A DNA stretch of 64,000 bases from Thalassorhabdus alkalitolerans (GTDB taxonomy: Bacteria > Bacillota > Bacilli > Bacillales > Marinococcaceae). Location: assembly GCF_042656585.1 (NCBI RefSeq), contig NZ_JBHSPG010000023.1; one strand, given 5' to 3'. A program made the position numbers and the translations under genes. This document shows, one piece after another, positions 16,569 through 25,369 of this stretch. Each line of letters opens with the position of its first letter. Within the stretch, counting starts at the first letter, position 1. The notes beneath the pieces were generated by a model. The model worked only from the letters and a program-made list of their open reading frames with translations, made no database searches and was not told where the DNA came from.

Positions 16569-17855
16569 ATGGAGAAGTTGATGGTTGAGGGAGGATATCC
16601 TTTAAACGGGAAAATACATATAAGCGGTGCGAAAAATAGTGCTGTGGCATTGATTCCTGCAGCTATCCTGGCTGACTCTACGGTAAAGATTGATAACCTC
16701 CCTCGCATCTCGGATGTGGAAATATTAGCTGACCTTTTAGAAGATATCGGGGCTGAAGTGTCCTATGAAAATCAGGTAATGACCGTGAACCCGGCCGGTG
16801 TGATTCCTATGCCGCTTCCTAATGGACGGGTGAAGCGGCTCAGAGCTTCTTACTATATGATGGGTGCTATGCTGGGCAAGTTTAAAAGAGCAGCGATAGG
16901 ACTTCCAGGTGGCTGTAACCTGGGTCCTCGTCCTATTGACCAGCACATCAAAGGCTTTGAAGCATTAGGGGCAAGAGTAACCAATGAGCACGGGGCCATA
17001 TACCTGCGGGCAGATAAACTGACGGGAGCAAGGATTTACCTTGACGTTGTCAGTGTAGGAGCGACAATTAATATTATGCTTGCTGCTGTCAGGGCTGAAG
17101 GCAGGACGATTATTGAAAACGCTGCAAAAGAACCTGAGATTATTGACGTGGCTACATTGCTTACAAGCATGGGGGCCAGGATCAAAGGAGCTGGCACGAA
17201 TGTGATCCGCATTGATGGGGTGGAAAGCCTTCATGGCTGTGCCCATCCTATTATTCCAGACCGGATAGAAGCAGGGACTTACATCATTGCGGCAGCAGCA
17301 AAAGGCAGCGAGGTCATCATTGATAATGTGATTCCGGATCATCTAGAATCCTTAATTGCCAAGCTTAGGGAGATGGGCGTTCAAATCGACGTAGGCGACG
17401 ACCAGCTGTTAATCCGTTCTTCCCCTAAGTTGAAAAGTGTAGATATTAAAACACTTGTTCATCCGGGATTTCCCACGGACCTCCAGCAGCCTATTACTTC
17501 TCTTTTAACAAAGGCTCAAGGTACCAGCATTGTAACGGATACGATTTATAATGCGCGCTTTAAGCATGTTGACGAACTGCGGAGAATGGGCGCTGATATC
17601 AAGGTGGAAGGCCGTTCTGCATTAATTAACGGAAAAACCCGCCTGCAAGGAGCACGGGTAAAGGCAAGCGATCTTCGTGCGGGAGCTGCACTGGTGATTG
17701 CCGGCCTTATGGCCGAAGGGATAACGGAAATAACAGGGCTTGAGCATATTGACAGAGGATATGAAGATCTGGAATCAAAACTCCTCTCCCTGGGCGCCAA
17801 GGTATGGAGAGAAGGACTGACAGAAGAAGAAGCAGAGCAGGTCAAAAGCTCATAA
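16569..17855 (+). CDS. murA2: UDP-N-acetylglucosamine 1-carboxyvinyltransferase (MurA2/MurZ)
   Basis: A 428-residue enolpyruvyl transferase catalysing the first committed step of peptidoglycan synthesis (UDP-GlcNAc plus PEP). The catalytic cysteine loop reads LPGGCNLGPRPIDQHIKGFE. The substrate motif ISGAKNSAVALIPA is at the N-terminus. The position between tal and glpX identifies it as the MurAB/MurZ paralogue; the other, MurA1, is at 56-57 kb in this window. The two copies differ throughout. Fosfomycin target Cys is present. Confidence 0.95.
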   Translation: MEKLMVEGGYPLNGKIHISGAKNSAVALIPAAILADSTVKIDNLPRISDVEILADLLEDIGAEVSYENQVMTVNPAGVIPMPLPNGRVKRLRASYYMMGAMLGKFKRAAIGLPGGCNLGPRPIDQHIKGFEALGARVTNEHGAIYLRADKLTGARIYLDVVSVGATINIMLAAVRAEGRTIIENAAKEPEIIDVATLLTSMGARIKGAGTNVIRIDGVESLHGCAHPIIPDRIEAGTYIIAAAAKGSEVIIDNVIPDHLESLIAKLREMGVQIDVGDDQLLIRSSPKLKSVDIKTLVHPGFPTDLQQPITSLLTKAQGTSIVTDTIYNARFKHVDELRRMGADIKVEGRSALINGKTRLQGARVKASDLRAGAALVIAGLMAEGITEITGLEHIDRGYEDLESKLLSLGAKVWREGLTEEEAEQVKSS

Positions 17856-17864
17856 TAAGCCGAA

Positions 17865-17905
17865 AAAAAGAGACAGGACCTCTGAAAAAGAGGCCTTCTC
17901 TTTTT
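17865..17905 (+). terminator. Terminator after murA2
   Basis: A stem of AAAAGAGA..AGG..CCTCT with AAGAGGCC..TCTCTTTT, imperfect in the middle, is followed by T residues, 10 bases after the stop codon. Confidence 0.65.
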
Positions 17906-18097
17906 ATAAAGAAGCGAGCAAGGCAAAGTGTTTCACATGAAACTGAAAGAAGCTCAAAGCAGAGCCTGAAAAGGACCATTTTTCTTCCTTCGCTTTTTTA
18001 ACAGGGGAAAAGGAATTAAACGGCGAATAAATAAAGAAAAGATTTTACATACGAATTAACCAGAAAGAAATTGTGTGGGAAAAGGAGAGGAATCGCT

Positions 18098-19066
18098 ATG
18101 GAAAGAAGTTTGTCAATGGAATTAGTTCGTGTTACTGAAGCAGCAGCGCTTGCATCTGCCCGGTGGATGGGAAGAGGGAAAAAAGAAGAAGCCGATGATG
18201 CAGCCACAAGCTCCATGAGAGATGTATTCGATACGATCCCGATGAAAGGAACAGTGGTTATCGGGGAAGGGGAAATGGATGAAGCCCCCATGCTTTATAT
18301 TGGGGAAAAGCTCGGTACAGGATTTGGGCCGCGTGTCGATGTAGCAGTAGACCCTCTTGAAGGAACCAACATTGTTGCTGCAGGTCTCTGGAATGCACTT
18401 GCAGTCATCGCTGTTGCTGATCACGGCAACCTGCTCCACGCCCCTGACATGTACATGGAAAAGATTGCTGTCGGACCTGAAGCAGTTGGAAAAGTAAGCC
18501 TTGATGCTCCTGTCATTGATAACTTAAAAGCAGTAGCCCAGGCAAAAGGAAAAGATGTAGAGGATGTGGTTGTTACAATCCTCGACCGGGATAGACATAA
18601 GAAGATTATTCAGGAAGTACGTGACGCAGGAGCACGAATCAAGCTTATTCATGACGGAGATGTAGCCGGGGCAATTAATACAGCCTTTGATGAAACAGGT
18701 GTGGATATTATGCTGGGATCCGGCGGAGCCCCTGAGGGAGTTCTAGCGGCAGTCGGGCTGAAATGCCTAGGCGGTGAACACCAAGGAAGGCTTCTCCCGC
18801 AAAATGATGAGGAGCTTGAACGCTGTAAGAAAATGGGGATTGAAGATGTCAACAAAGTACTCATGATGGAGGACCTTGTCGGCGGTGATGATTGTATTTT
18901 TGCAGCGACAGGCGTGACTGACGGAGAGCTGTTAAAAGGAGTTCATTACAAAGGGGTCAAAGCTACGACTCAGTCTCTTGTTATGCGCGCCCGTTCAGGA
19001 ACAGTTCGTTTTGTCGATGGAAAGCATAACGTGAAAAAGAAACCAGATTTTGTGATCCGTCCTTAA
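18098..19066 (+). CDS. glpX: Class II fructose-1,6-bisphosphatase
   Basis: A 322-residue GlpX-type phosphatase dephosphorylating fructose-1,6-bisphosphate in gluconeogenesis. Metal- and substrate-binding motifs are GEGEMDEAPMLYIGE, AVDPLEGTN and LGSGGAPEGVLAA. The ATG at 18098 (MERSLSMELVRVTEAAA) is chosen because AAAGGAGAGG precedes it; the upstream in-frame start at 18071 has none. It lies between murA2 and rho as B. subtilis ywjI does. Confidence 0.95.
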   Translation: MERSLSMELVRVTEAAALASARWMGRGKKEEADDAATSSMRDVFDTIPMKGTVVIGEGEMDEAPMLYIGEKLGTGFGPRVDVAVDPLEGTNIVAAGLWNALAVIAVADHGNLLHAPDMYMEKIAVGPEAVGKVSLDAPVIDNLKAVAQAKGKDVEDVVVTILDRDRHKKIIQEVRDAGARIKLIHDGDVAGAINTAFDETGVDIMLGSGGAPEGVLAAVGLKCLGGEHQGRLLPQNDEELERCKKMGIEDVNKVLMMEDLVGGDDCIFAATGVTDGELLKGVHYKGVKATTQSLVMRARSGTVRFVDGKHNVKKKPDFVIRP

Positions 19067-19079
19067 ACCTTAAATACGG

Positions 19080-19117
19080 GAATGTCGGAGGCCCTTGACG
19101 GCTTTCGGCATTCTTTT
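19080..19117 (+). terminator. Terminator after glpX
   Basis: GAATGTCGG pairs with CGGCATTC and the stem extends through GGCC/GGCT wobbles; the tail is TTTTCC. The remaining 270 bases before rho contain no gene and no promoter I could assign with confidence. Confidence 0.65.
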
Positions 19118-19386
19118 CCTTTCTTTCCTCTTGAAGAAGCCGATGATTCCGTTTACAATAAATAAGACTTTACTAATCAAGTGAAGACTTCTTTCTTCCT
19201 ATTATTCTCTTCGTTTACACCTCTTATGTCCATAACAGGAAATAAATGAAATAACCAAACAGGTAAATGAATTTCTACCCCTCTCCATTGAGACATTTCC
19301 AAAACTCTATTGAAAAGCAGATTGTGTTATAGAGGTTTATTTGGTAGATAAAAGCAGTACAAATATGTAGAAAAGTGGTGACATCT

Positions 19387-20664
19387 TTGAATGTAAATTT
19401 AGGTCAATTAGAAAGTATGACACTCCGTGAATTATACGGTTTAGCCAGGGAATATAATGTCTCTTACTACAGCAAACTGACTAAAAAAGAACTTATTTTT
19501 GCCATTTTAAAAGGACAGGCAGAAAAAGACGGATTCATGTTTATGGAAGGCGTACTTGAGATTATTCAATCCGAAGGCTATGGTTTCCTACGTCCGATCA
19601 ATTACCTGCCAAGCTCTGAGGATATATATATTTCCGCTTCCCAGATCCGCCGTTTTGATTTGCGAAACGGGGACAAGGTGTCAGGGAAGGTGCGGCCGCC
19701 AAAGGATACGGAAAGGTATCACGGCCTCCTGCAAGTAAATGCGGTAAACGGTGAAGATCCTGATACAGCGAAAGAACGTCCATATTTTCCAGCTTTAACT
19801 CCACTGTATCCTCAGGAAAAAATGACTCTTGAAACCAAACCGGGAAGAATTTCTGCCCGCATTATTGATTTAATTACACCTGTCGGCTTCGGGCAGCGTG
19901 GGCTCATTGTGGCTCCTCCAAAAGCGGGGAAAACGTCCCTCTTAAAGGAAGTGGCAAACAGTATAGCCGAAAATCATCCTAATTCTGAACTGATTGTTCT
20001 TTTAATTGATGAACGTCCCGAGGAAGTTACTGATATAGAGCGCTCTGTGAAGGGAGATGTTGTCAGCTCCACTTTTGATGAGGTACCGGAAAACCACATA
20101 AAAGTTGCTGAACTTGTGCTTGAAAGAGCGATGCGCCTGGTAGAGCACAAGAAAGACGTTGTCATTTTAATGGACAGCATCACTCGTCTTGCTCGTGCCT
20201 ATAACCTTGTTATCCCTCCAAGCGGAAGAACTCTTTCCGGGGGGATTGACCCGGCTGCCTTCCATCGTCCTAAACGTTTCTTTGGAGCAGCGCGAAACAT
20301 TGAAGAAGGCGGAAGCTTAACGATTCTGGCTACAGCTCTTGTGGAGACAGGCTCCCGTATGGATGATGTTATTTATGAAGAATTCAAAGGAACAGGAAAC
20401 ATGGAGCTTCACCTTGACAGACGCCTTGCGGAACGCCGAATCTTCCCATCTATTGATATCCGCCGCTCCAGCACTCGGAAAGAAGAGCTGCTCGTTTCAA
20501 AAGAACAGCTTGAAAATCTTTGGGCAATCCGGAAAACAATGAACGATTCACCAGATTTTGTTGATCACTTTATTAAGAGGATCAAGAAAACAAAGACGAA
20601 TGATGAATTCTTTGAAGAGATGGAAAAAGAGAAAGCAAAGGGAGTTGCGGCAGGAAAAAGTTAA
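19387..20664 (+). CDS. rho: Transcription termination factor Rho
   Basis: About 425 residues. The N-terminal Rho and cold-shock-type RNA-binding domains (GVLEIIQSEGYGFLRP; EDIYISASQIRRFDLRNGD) precede the hexameric ATPase (Walker A PPKAGKTSLL, Walker B VVILMDSITR, Q-loop LSGGIDP). The start is uncertain. A TTG at 19387 follows GGTGA at a workable distance, while GTG codons at 19375 and 19378 would overlap that ribosome site. The protein aligns closely with B. subtilis Rho from SKLTKKELIFAILK onward. The long leader is compatible with autoregulation, which I cannot show. Confidence 0.94.
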   Translation: MNVNLGQLESMTLRELYGLAREYNVSYYSKLTKKELIFAILKGQAEKDGFMFMEGVLEIIQSEGYGFLRPINYLPSSEDIYISASQIRRFDLRNGDKVSGKVRPPKDTERYHGLLQVNAVNGEDPDTAKERPYFPALTPLYPQEKMTLETKPGRISARIIDLITPVGFGQRGLIVAPPKAGKTSLLKEVANSIAENHPNSELIVLLIDERPEEVTDIERSVKGDVVSSTFDEVPENHIKVAELVLERAMRLVEHKKDVVILMDSITRLARAYNLVIPPSGRTLSGGIDPAAFHRPKRFFGAARNIEEGGSLTILATALVETGSRMDDVIYEEFKGTGNMELHLDRRLAERRIFPSIDIRRSSTRKEELLVSKEQLENLWAIRKTMNDSPDFVDHFIKRIKKTKTNDEFFEEMEKEKAKGVAAGKS

Positions 20665-20702
20665 GGTAAAGGTAATTTCCTTGCCAGCATTTTTAAAAAG
20701 AG

Positions 20703-20731
20703 TTGAAAAAAAAAAGACACCTTGATATAAT
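20703..20731 (+). promoter_or_regulatory. rpmE2 promoter
   Basis: TTGAAA at 20703-20708 and TATAAT at 20726-20731 are separated by exactly 17 bp, a textbook sigma-A promoter. It lies about 60 bases upstream of the L31 start. No Zur-type inverted repeat was seen around it. Confidence 0.85.
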
Positions 20732-20792
20732 TCTTTTATGTGTGAACAAAGACTCTGATATATATAAGTTCAGGGCGGAAGGAGTGAAAAAA

Positions 20793-21038
20793 ATGAGAGA
20801 AGCTATTCATCCAGAATACAGAGAAGTTGTTTTTATGGATACAAGCACTGGTTTTAAGTTTCTAACTGGTTCTACTAAAGGATCAAGCGAAACTATCGAG
20901 TGGGAGGACGGCAACACTTATCCTCTAATCAAAGTGGAAATCAGCTCTGATTCCCACCCATTCTACACTGGCCGTCAGAAGAATGCTGAAGCTGGTGGAA
21001 GAATTGATAAATTTAAGAAGAAATATAACATGAAGTAA
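20793..21038 (+). CDS. rpmE2: 50S ribosomal protein L31 type B (zinc-independent)
   Basis: An 81-residue L31 beginning MREAIHPEYREVVFMDTSTG. It contains no cysteine, so it lacks the CxxC zinc ribbon of type A L31 and belongs to the type B (C-minus) class with the HPFYTGRQK block. The ATG at 20793 follows GAAGGAG. In B. subtilis the zinc-binding L31 occupies this rho-tdk position and the C-minus form (YtiA) is elsewhere under Zur control. Here the zinc-free form sits at the housekeeping locus with its own strong promoter. Confidence 0.93.
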   Translation: MREAIHPEYREVVFMDTSTGFKFLTGSTKGSSETIEWEDGNTYPLIKVEISSDSHPFYTGRQKNAEAGGRIDKFKKKYNMK

Positions 21039-21066
21039 TTTTTACTTCGTGGTATGTTAAGCTTGT

Positions 21067-21100
21067 AACAGGCAAGGGAACGCCGCTTGCCTGTTTTTTT
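21067..21100 (+). terminator. Terminator after rpmE2
   Basis: A perfect 10-bp stem, AACAGGCAAG with CTTGCCTGTT, and eight T. The following 270 bases to tdk hold no feature I can support. Confidence 0.92.
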
Positions 21101-21373
21101 ATTGCTTGAATTCAGTTGCTTGTGCAGAAAGCTACTTTTCATTAGAATCGGACTTCTTATGTCACGTACACCTTGTGAAAGAGTCTGATGACGAGGATGC
21201 TTTATGCAGGAGAAGATAACACAAACAAATTAATACACTCTGCTTGCCTGGAAAGATCCAGAAAAGCATTTACATAAGAAGCGTTAAACGAGATCACTTC
21301 TTTTTCAGAGACTGAACGCAGGGAAAACTGGGGTACACTAGGTAAACCAATAAATATAAGGTGGGGGAAGGCA

Positions 21374-21988
21374 ATGTACGTGGTGAGAAAGGAAGGCTGG
21401 ATAGAGGTCATTTGCGGAAGTATGTTTTCAGGAAAGTCTGAGGAGCTGATCCGCAGAATCAGACTGGCTTTGTTTGGAAAGCTGAATGTAGCGGTGTTTA
21501 AACCTGCCTTGGATAACCGTTATAGTGAAGAGGAAGTTGTTTCTCATAATGGCACAAAGGTGCGGGCAATTGCTGTTGCTCGGTCAAAAGATATTTTGGA
21601 CGGACTTGAGGAAGACATTCAAATGGTCGCTATTGATGAAACCCAATTTTTTGATGCTGACATTGTGGAAGTCGCACAGGAGCTTGCTGACAGTGGAATT
21701 AGAGTGGTTCTTGCCGGTCTGGACCAGGATTTTAGAGGAGAGCCATTTACCCAGGTGATGAGGCTGATGGCTTTGGCAGAAGACGTGACTAAGCTGCAAG
21801 CGGTTTGCCCGGACTGCGGTTCCCCTGCTTCAAGAACGCAGCGCCTCATTGATGGTGAACCAGCTCATTACGAAGATGAAATTATTCTAGTGGGGGCTGA
21901 TGAAGCCTATGAAGCGAGATGTCGTCACTGCCATGAAGTTCCTGGGAAACCAGAGCCTTCACTTAGTTTAAAAAATGAAATCCTCTAA
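21374..21988 (+). CDS. tdk: Thymidine kinase
   Basis: A 204-residue type II thymidine kinase phosphorylating thymidine in the salvage pathway. P-loop GSMFSGKSEEL, the lasso region and the structural zinc cysteines (CPDCGSPASRTQR and CRHCHEVPGK) are present. The start ATG (MYVVRKEGWIEVICGSMFSG) follows GGTGGGGGAAGG. Position after rpmE is conserved in Bacillus. Confidence 0.95.
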   Translation: MYVVRKEGWIEVICGSMFSGKSEELIRRIRLALFGKLNVAVFKPALDNRYSEEEVVSHNGTKVRAIAVARSKDILDGLEEDIQMVAIDETQFFDADIVEVAQELADSGIRVVLAGLDQDFRGEPFTQVMRLMALAEDVTKLQAVCPDCGSPASRTQRLIDGEPAHYEDEIILVGADEAYEARCRHCHEVPGKPEPSLSLKNEIL

Positions 21989-22139
21989 AGGGCATACTGC
22001 TATGTAAGAAGCTGTTTTACTAAGTCGGTTTCAAAAGCCTGAGCAGGGTCTGGAGTAACAGGTTACCAGTGTATAAGCTGTGCTTTTGAGAAAGACTATA
22101 CTTGCAGCATCTCCGTGTTGCTGCAAGGGGGAGTTAACA

Positions 22140-22628
22140 GTGAAAAAGCAGCTTTTTACAGGTGTTCTTTGTGCAGCTATCCTTGTGCCGGCAGGGTGCG
22201 GAGCCGGTGACGGAGCAACAGAGGCGCAGGGTGGCCATGGAGGAACCCAAGAGCATGGGAACGCCCAGGAAATAACACCAGGTCTTTTTGGTCCAGGCCC
22301 GATTAATCACAGAACAATTAATCCTCAGGACCACTCTGATCATCCGTTGAATCAGGGAGAAATCAATAACGGAACCAGCTTTACCACACTGGATGCGGAT
22401 CGTCCGGACATTGGAGATGATGCAGATAACATGCATTACATTGCCAAAGAAAATGGCTTTACACCTTTGTATGTCCTGTACGGGGGCAGTCATGCCACTG
22501 TCTATGTGAACGGAAATCAAGGGTGGAGCAAACAAGAGAGAGATAATAAAGTGAAAGAGCTTAGAACAGCCTATGAACAAAACACGCCTCGGTATAATGT
22601 AGAGGTCCACGTATTGAATGACGGCTAA
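22140..22628 (+). CDS. Putative lipoprotein of unknown function
   Basis: A 162-residue protein starting at a GTG with AAGGGGGAG upstream. The N-terminus is a lipoprotein signal: two lysines, a hydrophobic stretch, then VPAGC with Cys20 as the likely lipidated residue (proline at -3 is unusual). The mature part is rich in Gly, His and Asn to about residue 80, then has a small folded region (NGFTPLYVLYGGSHATVYVNGN) followed by a charged helix. I do not recognise the family; the end distantly recalls YhcN/YlaJ sporulation lipoproteins, but this is weak. It lies between tdk and a CoA-disulfide reductase and has its own terminator. Confidence 0.7.
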   Translation: MKKQLFTGVLCAAILVPAGCGAGDGATEAQGGHGGTQEHGNAQEITPGLFGPGPINHRTINPQDHSDHPLNQGEINNGTSFTTLDADRPDIGDDADNMHYIAKENGFTPLYVLYGGSHATVYVNGNQGWSKQERDNKVKELRTAYEQNTPRYNVEVHVLNDG

Positions 22629-22637
22629 TAAGAATGG

Positions 22638-22669
22638 AAGGCTGTCCCCAATGGGGGCAGCCTTTTTTT
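22638..22669 (+). terminator. Terminator after the lipoprotein gene
   Basis: AAGGCTGTCCCC pairs with GGGGGCAGCCTT around a tiny loop and is followed by seven T. Confidence 0.9.
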
Positions 22670-22815
22670 GAATGATCGTTTTCGAAGGTGGGGTACGCTA
22701 ATGGTGCAAAGAAAGGGGGAGTTGTGAATTTGTTTTGTTTGATGTGCAGGCTATAACCCCTTGGTTTTGGGCTGCTATTTTCCTGCAGCGGTATCGGTAC
22801 TACTCATGATCGGTG

Positions 22816-24144
22816 TCACTTTGCCCGGCGAACAGCCTGCTGAAGAGGATCCCACACCCCGTTGTAAGGAGGCGCATAGGAAAGGTCAAGATCCTCAAAT
22901 TCTGAGATTGTCATACGGTGAAAAAGAGCAGTGGCCAGAACATCAACCCGCTTGTCTACCCCGGACTCTCCAATGACCTGGCCGCCGATCAGCAGATCGT
23001 TATCTGTGCGGTATAAAATTTTGATATAGATCGGTTTTTTATCCTCATAATAACCGGCAATATCTGAGCCTTTGTATGTCACAGTTTCGTAAGGGAAATG
23101 AAGAGCTGACGCTTCTTTTTCAGAAAGGCCTGTTCTTCCTAGAGTGAGGCGGTGAAACTTCAGAATAGAGCTTCCGACAATACCCTGGAATGCCTTCGGG
23201 TTGTTGACCATGTTTAATCCTGCTACACGCCCCTGTTTGTTGGCGTGAGTTCCCAGCGGGATATAATCGTCTTTTTGTTTAATACGGTGGTATTGTGTGG
23301 CGCAGTCTCCTGCTGCATAAATATCATCCACGTTCGTCTGCATGTAGGAGTTGACTTTTACCGCCCCGTTTGTTTCCAAAATCACGTCTGTTCCTTTCAG
23401 CATATCAGTGTTTGGTCTTACACCAACGGCAGCAATGACGAGATCTGTTTCATAACGGTTTTTATTTGTCACCACTGCTTCGACACGATCGTTTCCTTCA
23501 AAGCCTTCTATTGATTCCTCAAAGCAAGTTTCAATTCCGTTTGCTTCAGCTTCCTTATGGATGTGCTCTGCCATATCTTCATCAAACATTTTTGCCAGCC
23601 GGTTACCACGCTCAATCATTCGTACCTGTCGGCCTGTTTCTCGAAAATTTTCAGCCATTTCAAGGCCGATGTACCCGCCGCCAATAATCGTGACATGTTT
23701 AACACGGTCAAGATTACTTTTGATTGATTCCAGATCAGGTATTGTTTTTAACGTATGAATGCCGGGAAGGTCATGATTCTTCCAGGGAGGCAGAAACGGA
23801 CGGGCCCCTGTTGCTACCAGGAGCCGGTCATAAGGAATTTCAAAGGTCTCATTACTTTCCAGGTTTCTCCCTGAGACGATCTTTTTCTCTGCATTTACAT
23901 GGGTTACCTGATGAAATACGCGGGCATCAATCCCGTACTTTTCTCGAAAGGTTGTGACGTCTCTTGCGATCAATTGATCGGTCCCTTTTACTGAGCCGCC
24001 GATTACATAAGGGAGACCGCATTGAGCGTAGGAATATATATTTCCCATTTCAAGAACTGTCACGTCAGGATTTTCACGATTGCGGACAATCTGCATCGCT
24101 GCACTCATGCCAGCGGCATCGCCGCCAATAATAACAAATTTCAT
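22816..24144 (-). CDS. cdr: CoA-disulfide reductase / pyridine nucleotide-disulfide oxidoreductase
   Basis: A 442-residue flavoprotein. FAD motif IIGGDAAGMSAAMQI at the N-terminus, the single redox cysteine Cys42 in YAQCGLPY, NAD(P)H motif TIIGGGYIGLEMAE and the second FAD motif DDIYAAGDCA are all present. The single active-site Cys that forms a mixed disulfide with CoA is diagnostic of CoA-disulfide reductases, which keep the CoA thiol pool reduced in Bacillaceae and Staphylococcus. The C-terminal dimerisation domain is complete, with no added rhodanese domain. AGGAGG precedes the ATG. It is transcribed divergently from prfA. Confidence 0.9.
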   Translation of the reverse strand: MKFVIIGGDAAGMSAAMQIVRNRENPDVTVLEMGNIYSYAQCGLPYVIGGSVKGTDQLIARDVTTFREKYGIDARVFHQVTHVNAEKKIVSGRNLESNETFEIPYDRLLVATGARPFLPPWKNHDLPGIHTLKTIPDLESIKSNLDRVKHVTIIGGGYIGLEMAENFRETGRQVRMIERGNRLAKMFDEDMAEHIHKEAEANGIETCFEESIEGFEGNDRVEAVVTNKNRYETDLVIAAVGVRPNTDMLKGTDVILETNGAVKVNSYMQTNVDDIYAAGDCATQYHRIKQKDDYIPLGTHANKQGRVAGLNMVNNPKAFQGIVGSSILKFHRLTLGRTGLSEKEASALHFPYETVTYKGSDIAGYYEDKKPIYIKILYRTDNDLLIGGQVIGESGVDKRVDVLATALFHRMTISEFEDLDLSYAPPYNGVWDPLQQAVRRAK

Positions 24145-24233
24145 GCTATGTACCTCCTAGTCAGCTTTTATTTATACGATTCCCTTAATTCACATATAAA
24201 AACAAGAGTTCTACTCACAATCGCCTATACATT

Positions 24234-24262
24234 TTGACTGTAAAGTCCTGCTATAATATAAT
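24234..24262 (+). promoter_or_regulatory. prfA promoter
   Basis: TTGACT at 24234-24239 and TATAAT at 24257-24262 with 17-bp spacing. It is the only good sigma-A promoter in the cdr-prfA divergent gap and should drive prfA-prmC. Confidence 0.8.
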
Positions 24263-24298
24263 TAGAATGTTATGCAATCATAAATGAGGTGAAAGCCT

Positions 24299-25369
24299 GT
24301 GCTTGAACGTCTACAATCAGTAGAAGATCGTTATGACCATTTAAATGAGTTATTAAGTGATCCAGAAGTGATCAGTGATTCGAAGAAACTCCGTGAATAT
24401 TCAAAGGAACAGTCAGATATCGAAGAAACGGTGCAAACGTACCGGACGTACAAAGAAGTCTCTACCCAGCTTGCCGATGCCAAATCCATGCTTGAAGACA
24501 GCCTGGATGACGAAATGGTTGAGATGGTAAAAATGGAGATTTCAGAGCTTAGTGAGAAAAAAGAAGAGCTTGAAGAAAAGCTTAGAGTTCTTCTTCTGCC
24601 AAAGGATCCAAACGACGACAAAAACGTTATCGTGGAAATTCGGGGAGCAGCGGGCGGGGACGAAGCCGCTCTGTTTGCCGGAGACCTCTACAAAATGTAC
24701 TCTCGTTTTGCCGAGCAGCAAGGCTGGAAGCCAGAAGTAATTGAATCAAGCTCCACAGAGCTTGGCGGCTACAAGGAAATCATTTTTATGATTAACGGTG
24801 AAGGCGCCTACTCGAAAATGAAGTATGAAAATGGAGCTCACAGGGTGCAGCGTGTGCCTTCCACAGAGTCAGGAGGAAGAATTCACACCTCTACGGCAAC
24901 AGTGGCTGTACTTCCGGAGGCTGAAGAAGTAGAAGTGGAAGTCCATGAAAAGGATATCCGTGTCGATACCTTTGCTTCAAGTGGACCAGGGGGACAGAGT
25001 GTAAATACGACGATGTCAGCGGTCCGTTTAACCCATGAACCAACAGGTATTGTTGTTTCCTGTCAGGATGAAAAATCCCAGATCAAAAATAAGGAAAAAG
25101 CAATGAAGGTTCTTCGGGCTCGAATTTACGATAAGTTTCAGCGTGAGGCCCAGGCTGAGTACGCAGAAAACCGGAAATCCGCTGTGGGAACGGGTGACCG
25201 TTCCGAAAGAATTCGGACGTATAATTTTCCACAAAGCCGTGTGACAGACCACCGTATTGGCCTGACCGTGCAAAAGCTTGATCAAATTCTGCAAGGAGAT
25301 CTTCATGAAATCATAGATGCTCTTATTGTGGAAGAACAAGCAGAAATGATGGAAAAGGCGGGCGAATAA
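24299..25369 (+). CDS. prfA: Peptide chain release factor 1
   Basis: A 356-residue class I release factor recognising UAA and UAG. The GGQ motif (SSGPGGQSVNTT) that triggers peptidyl-tRNA hydrolysis is intact. The codon-recognition PxT tripeptide reads PST, in VPSTESGGRIHTS. The GTG start follows GAGGTGA. The stop overlaps the prmC start by one base (TAATG), giving translational coupling to the methyltransferase that modifies its GGQ glutamine. Confidence 0.96.
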   Translation: MLERLQSVEDRYDHLNELLSDPEVISDSKKLREYSKEQSDIEETVQTYRTYKEVSTQLADAKSMLEDSLDDEMVEMVKMEISELSEKKEELEEKLRVLLLPKDPNDDKNVIVEIRGAAGGDEAALFAGDLYKMYSRFAEQQGWKPEVIESSSTELGGYKEIIFMINGEGAYSKMKYENGAHRVQRVPSTESGGRIHTSTATVAVLPEAEEVEVEVHEKDIRVDTFASSGPGGQSVNTTMSAVRLTHEPTGIVVSCQDEKSQIKNKEKAMKVLRARIYDKFQREAQAEYAENRKSAVGTGDRSERIRTYNFPQSRVTDHRIGLTVQKLDQILQGDLHEIIDALIVEEQAEMMEKAGE

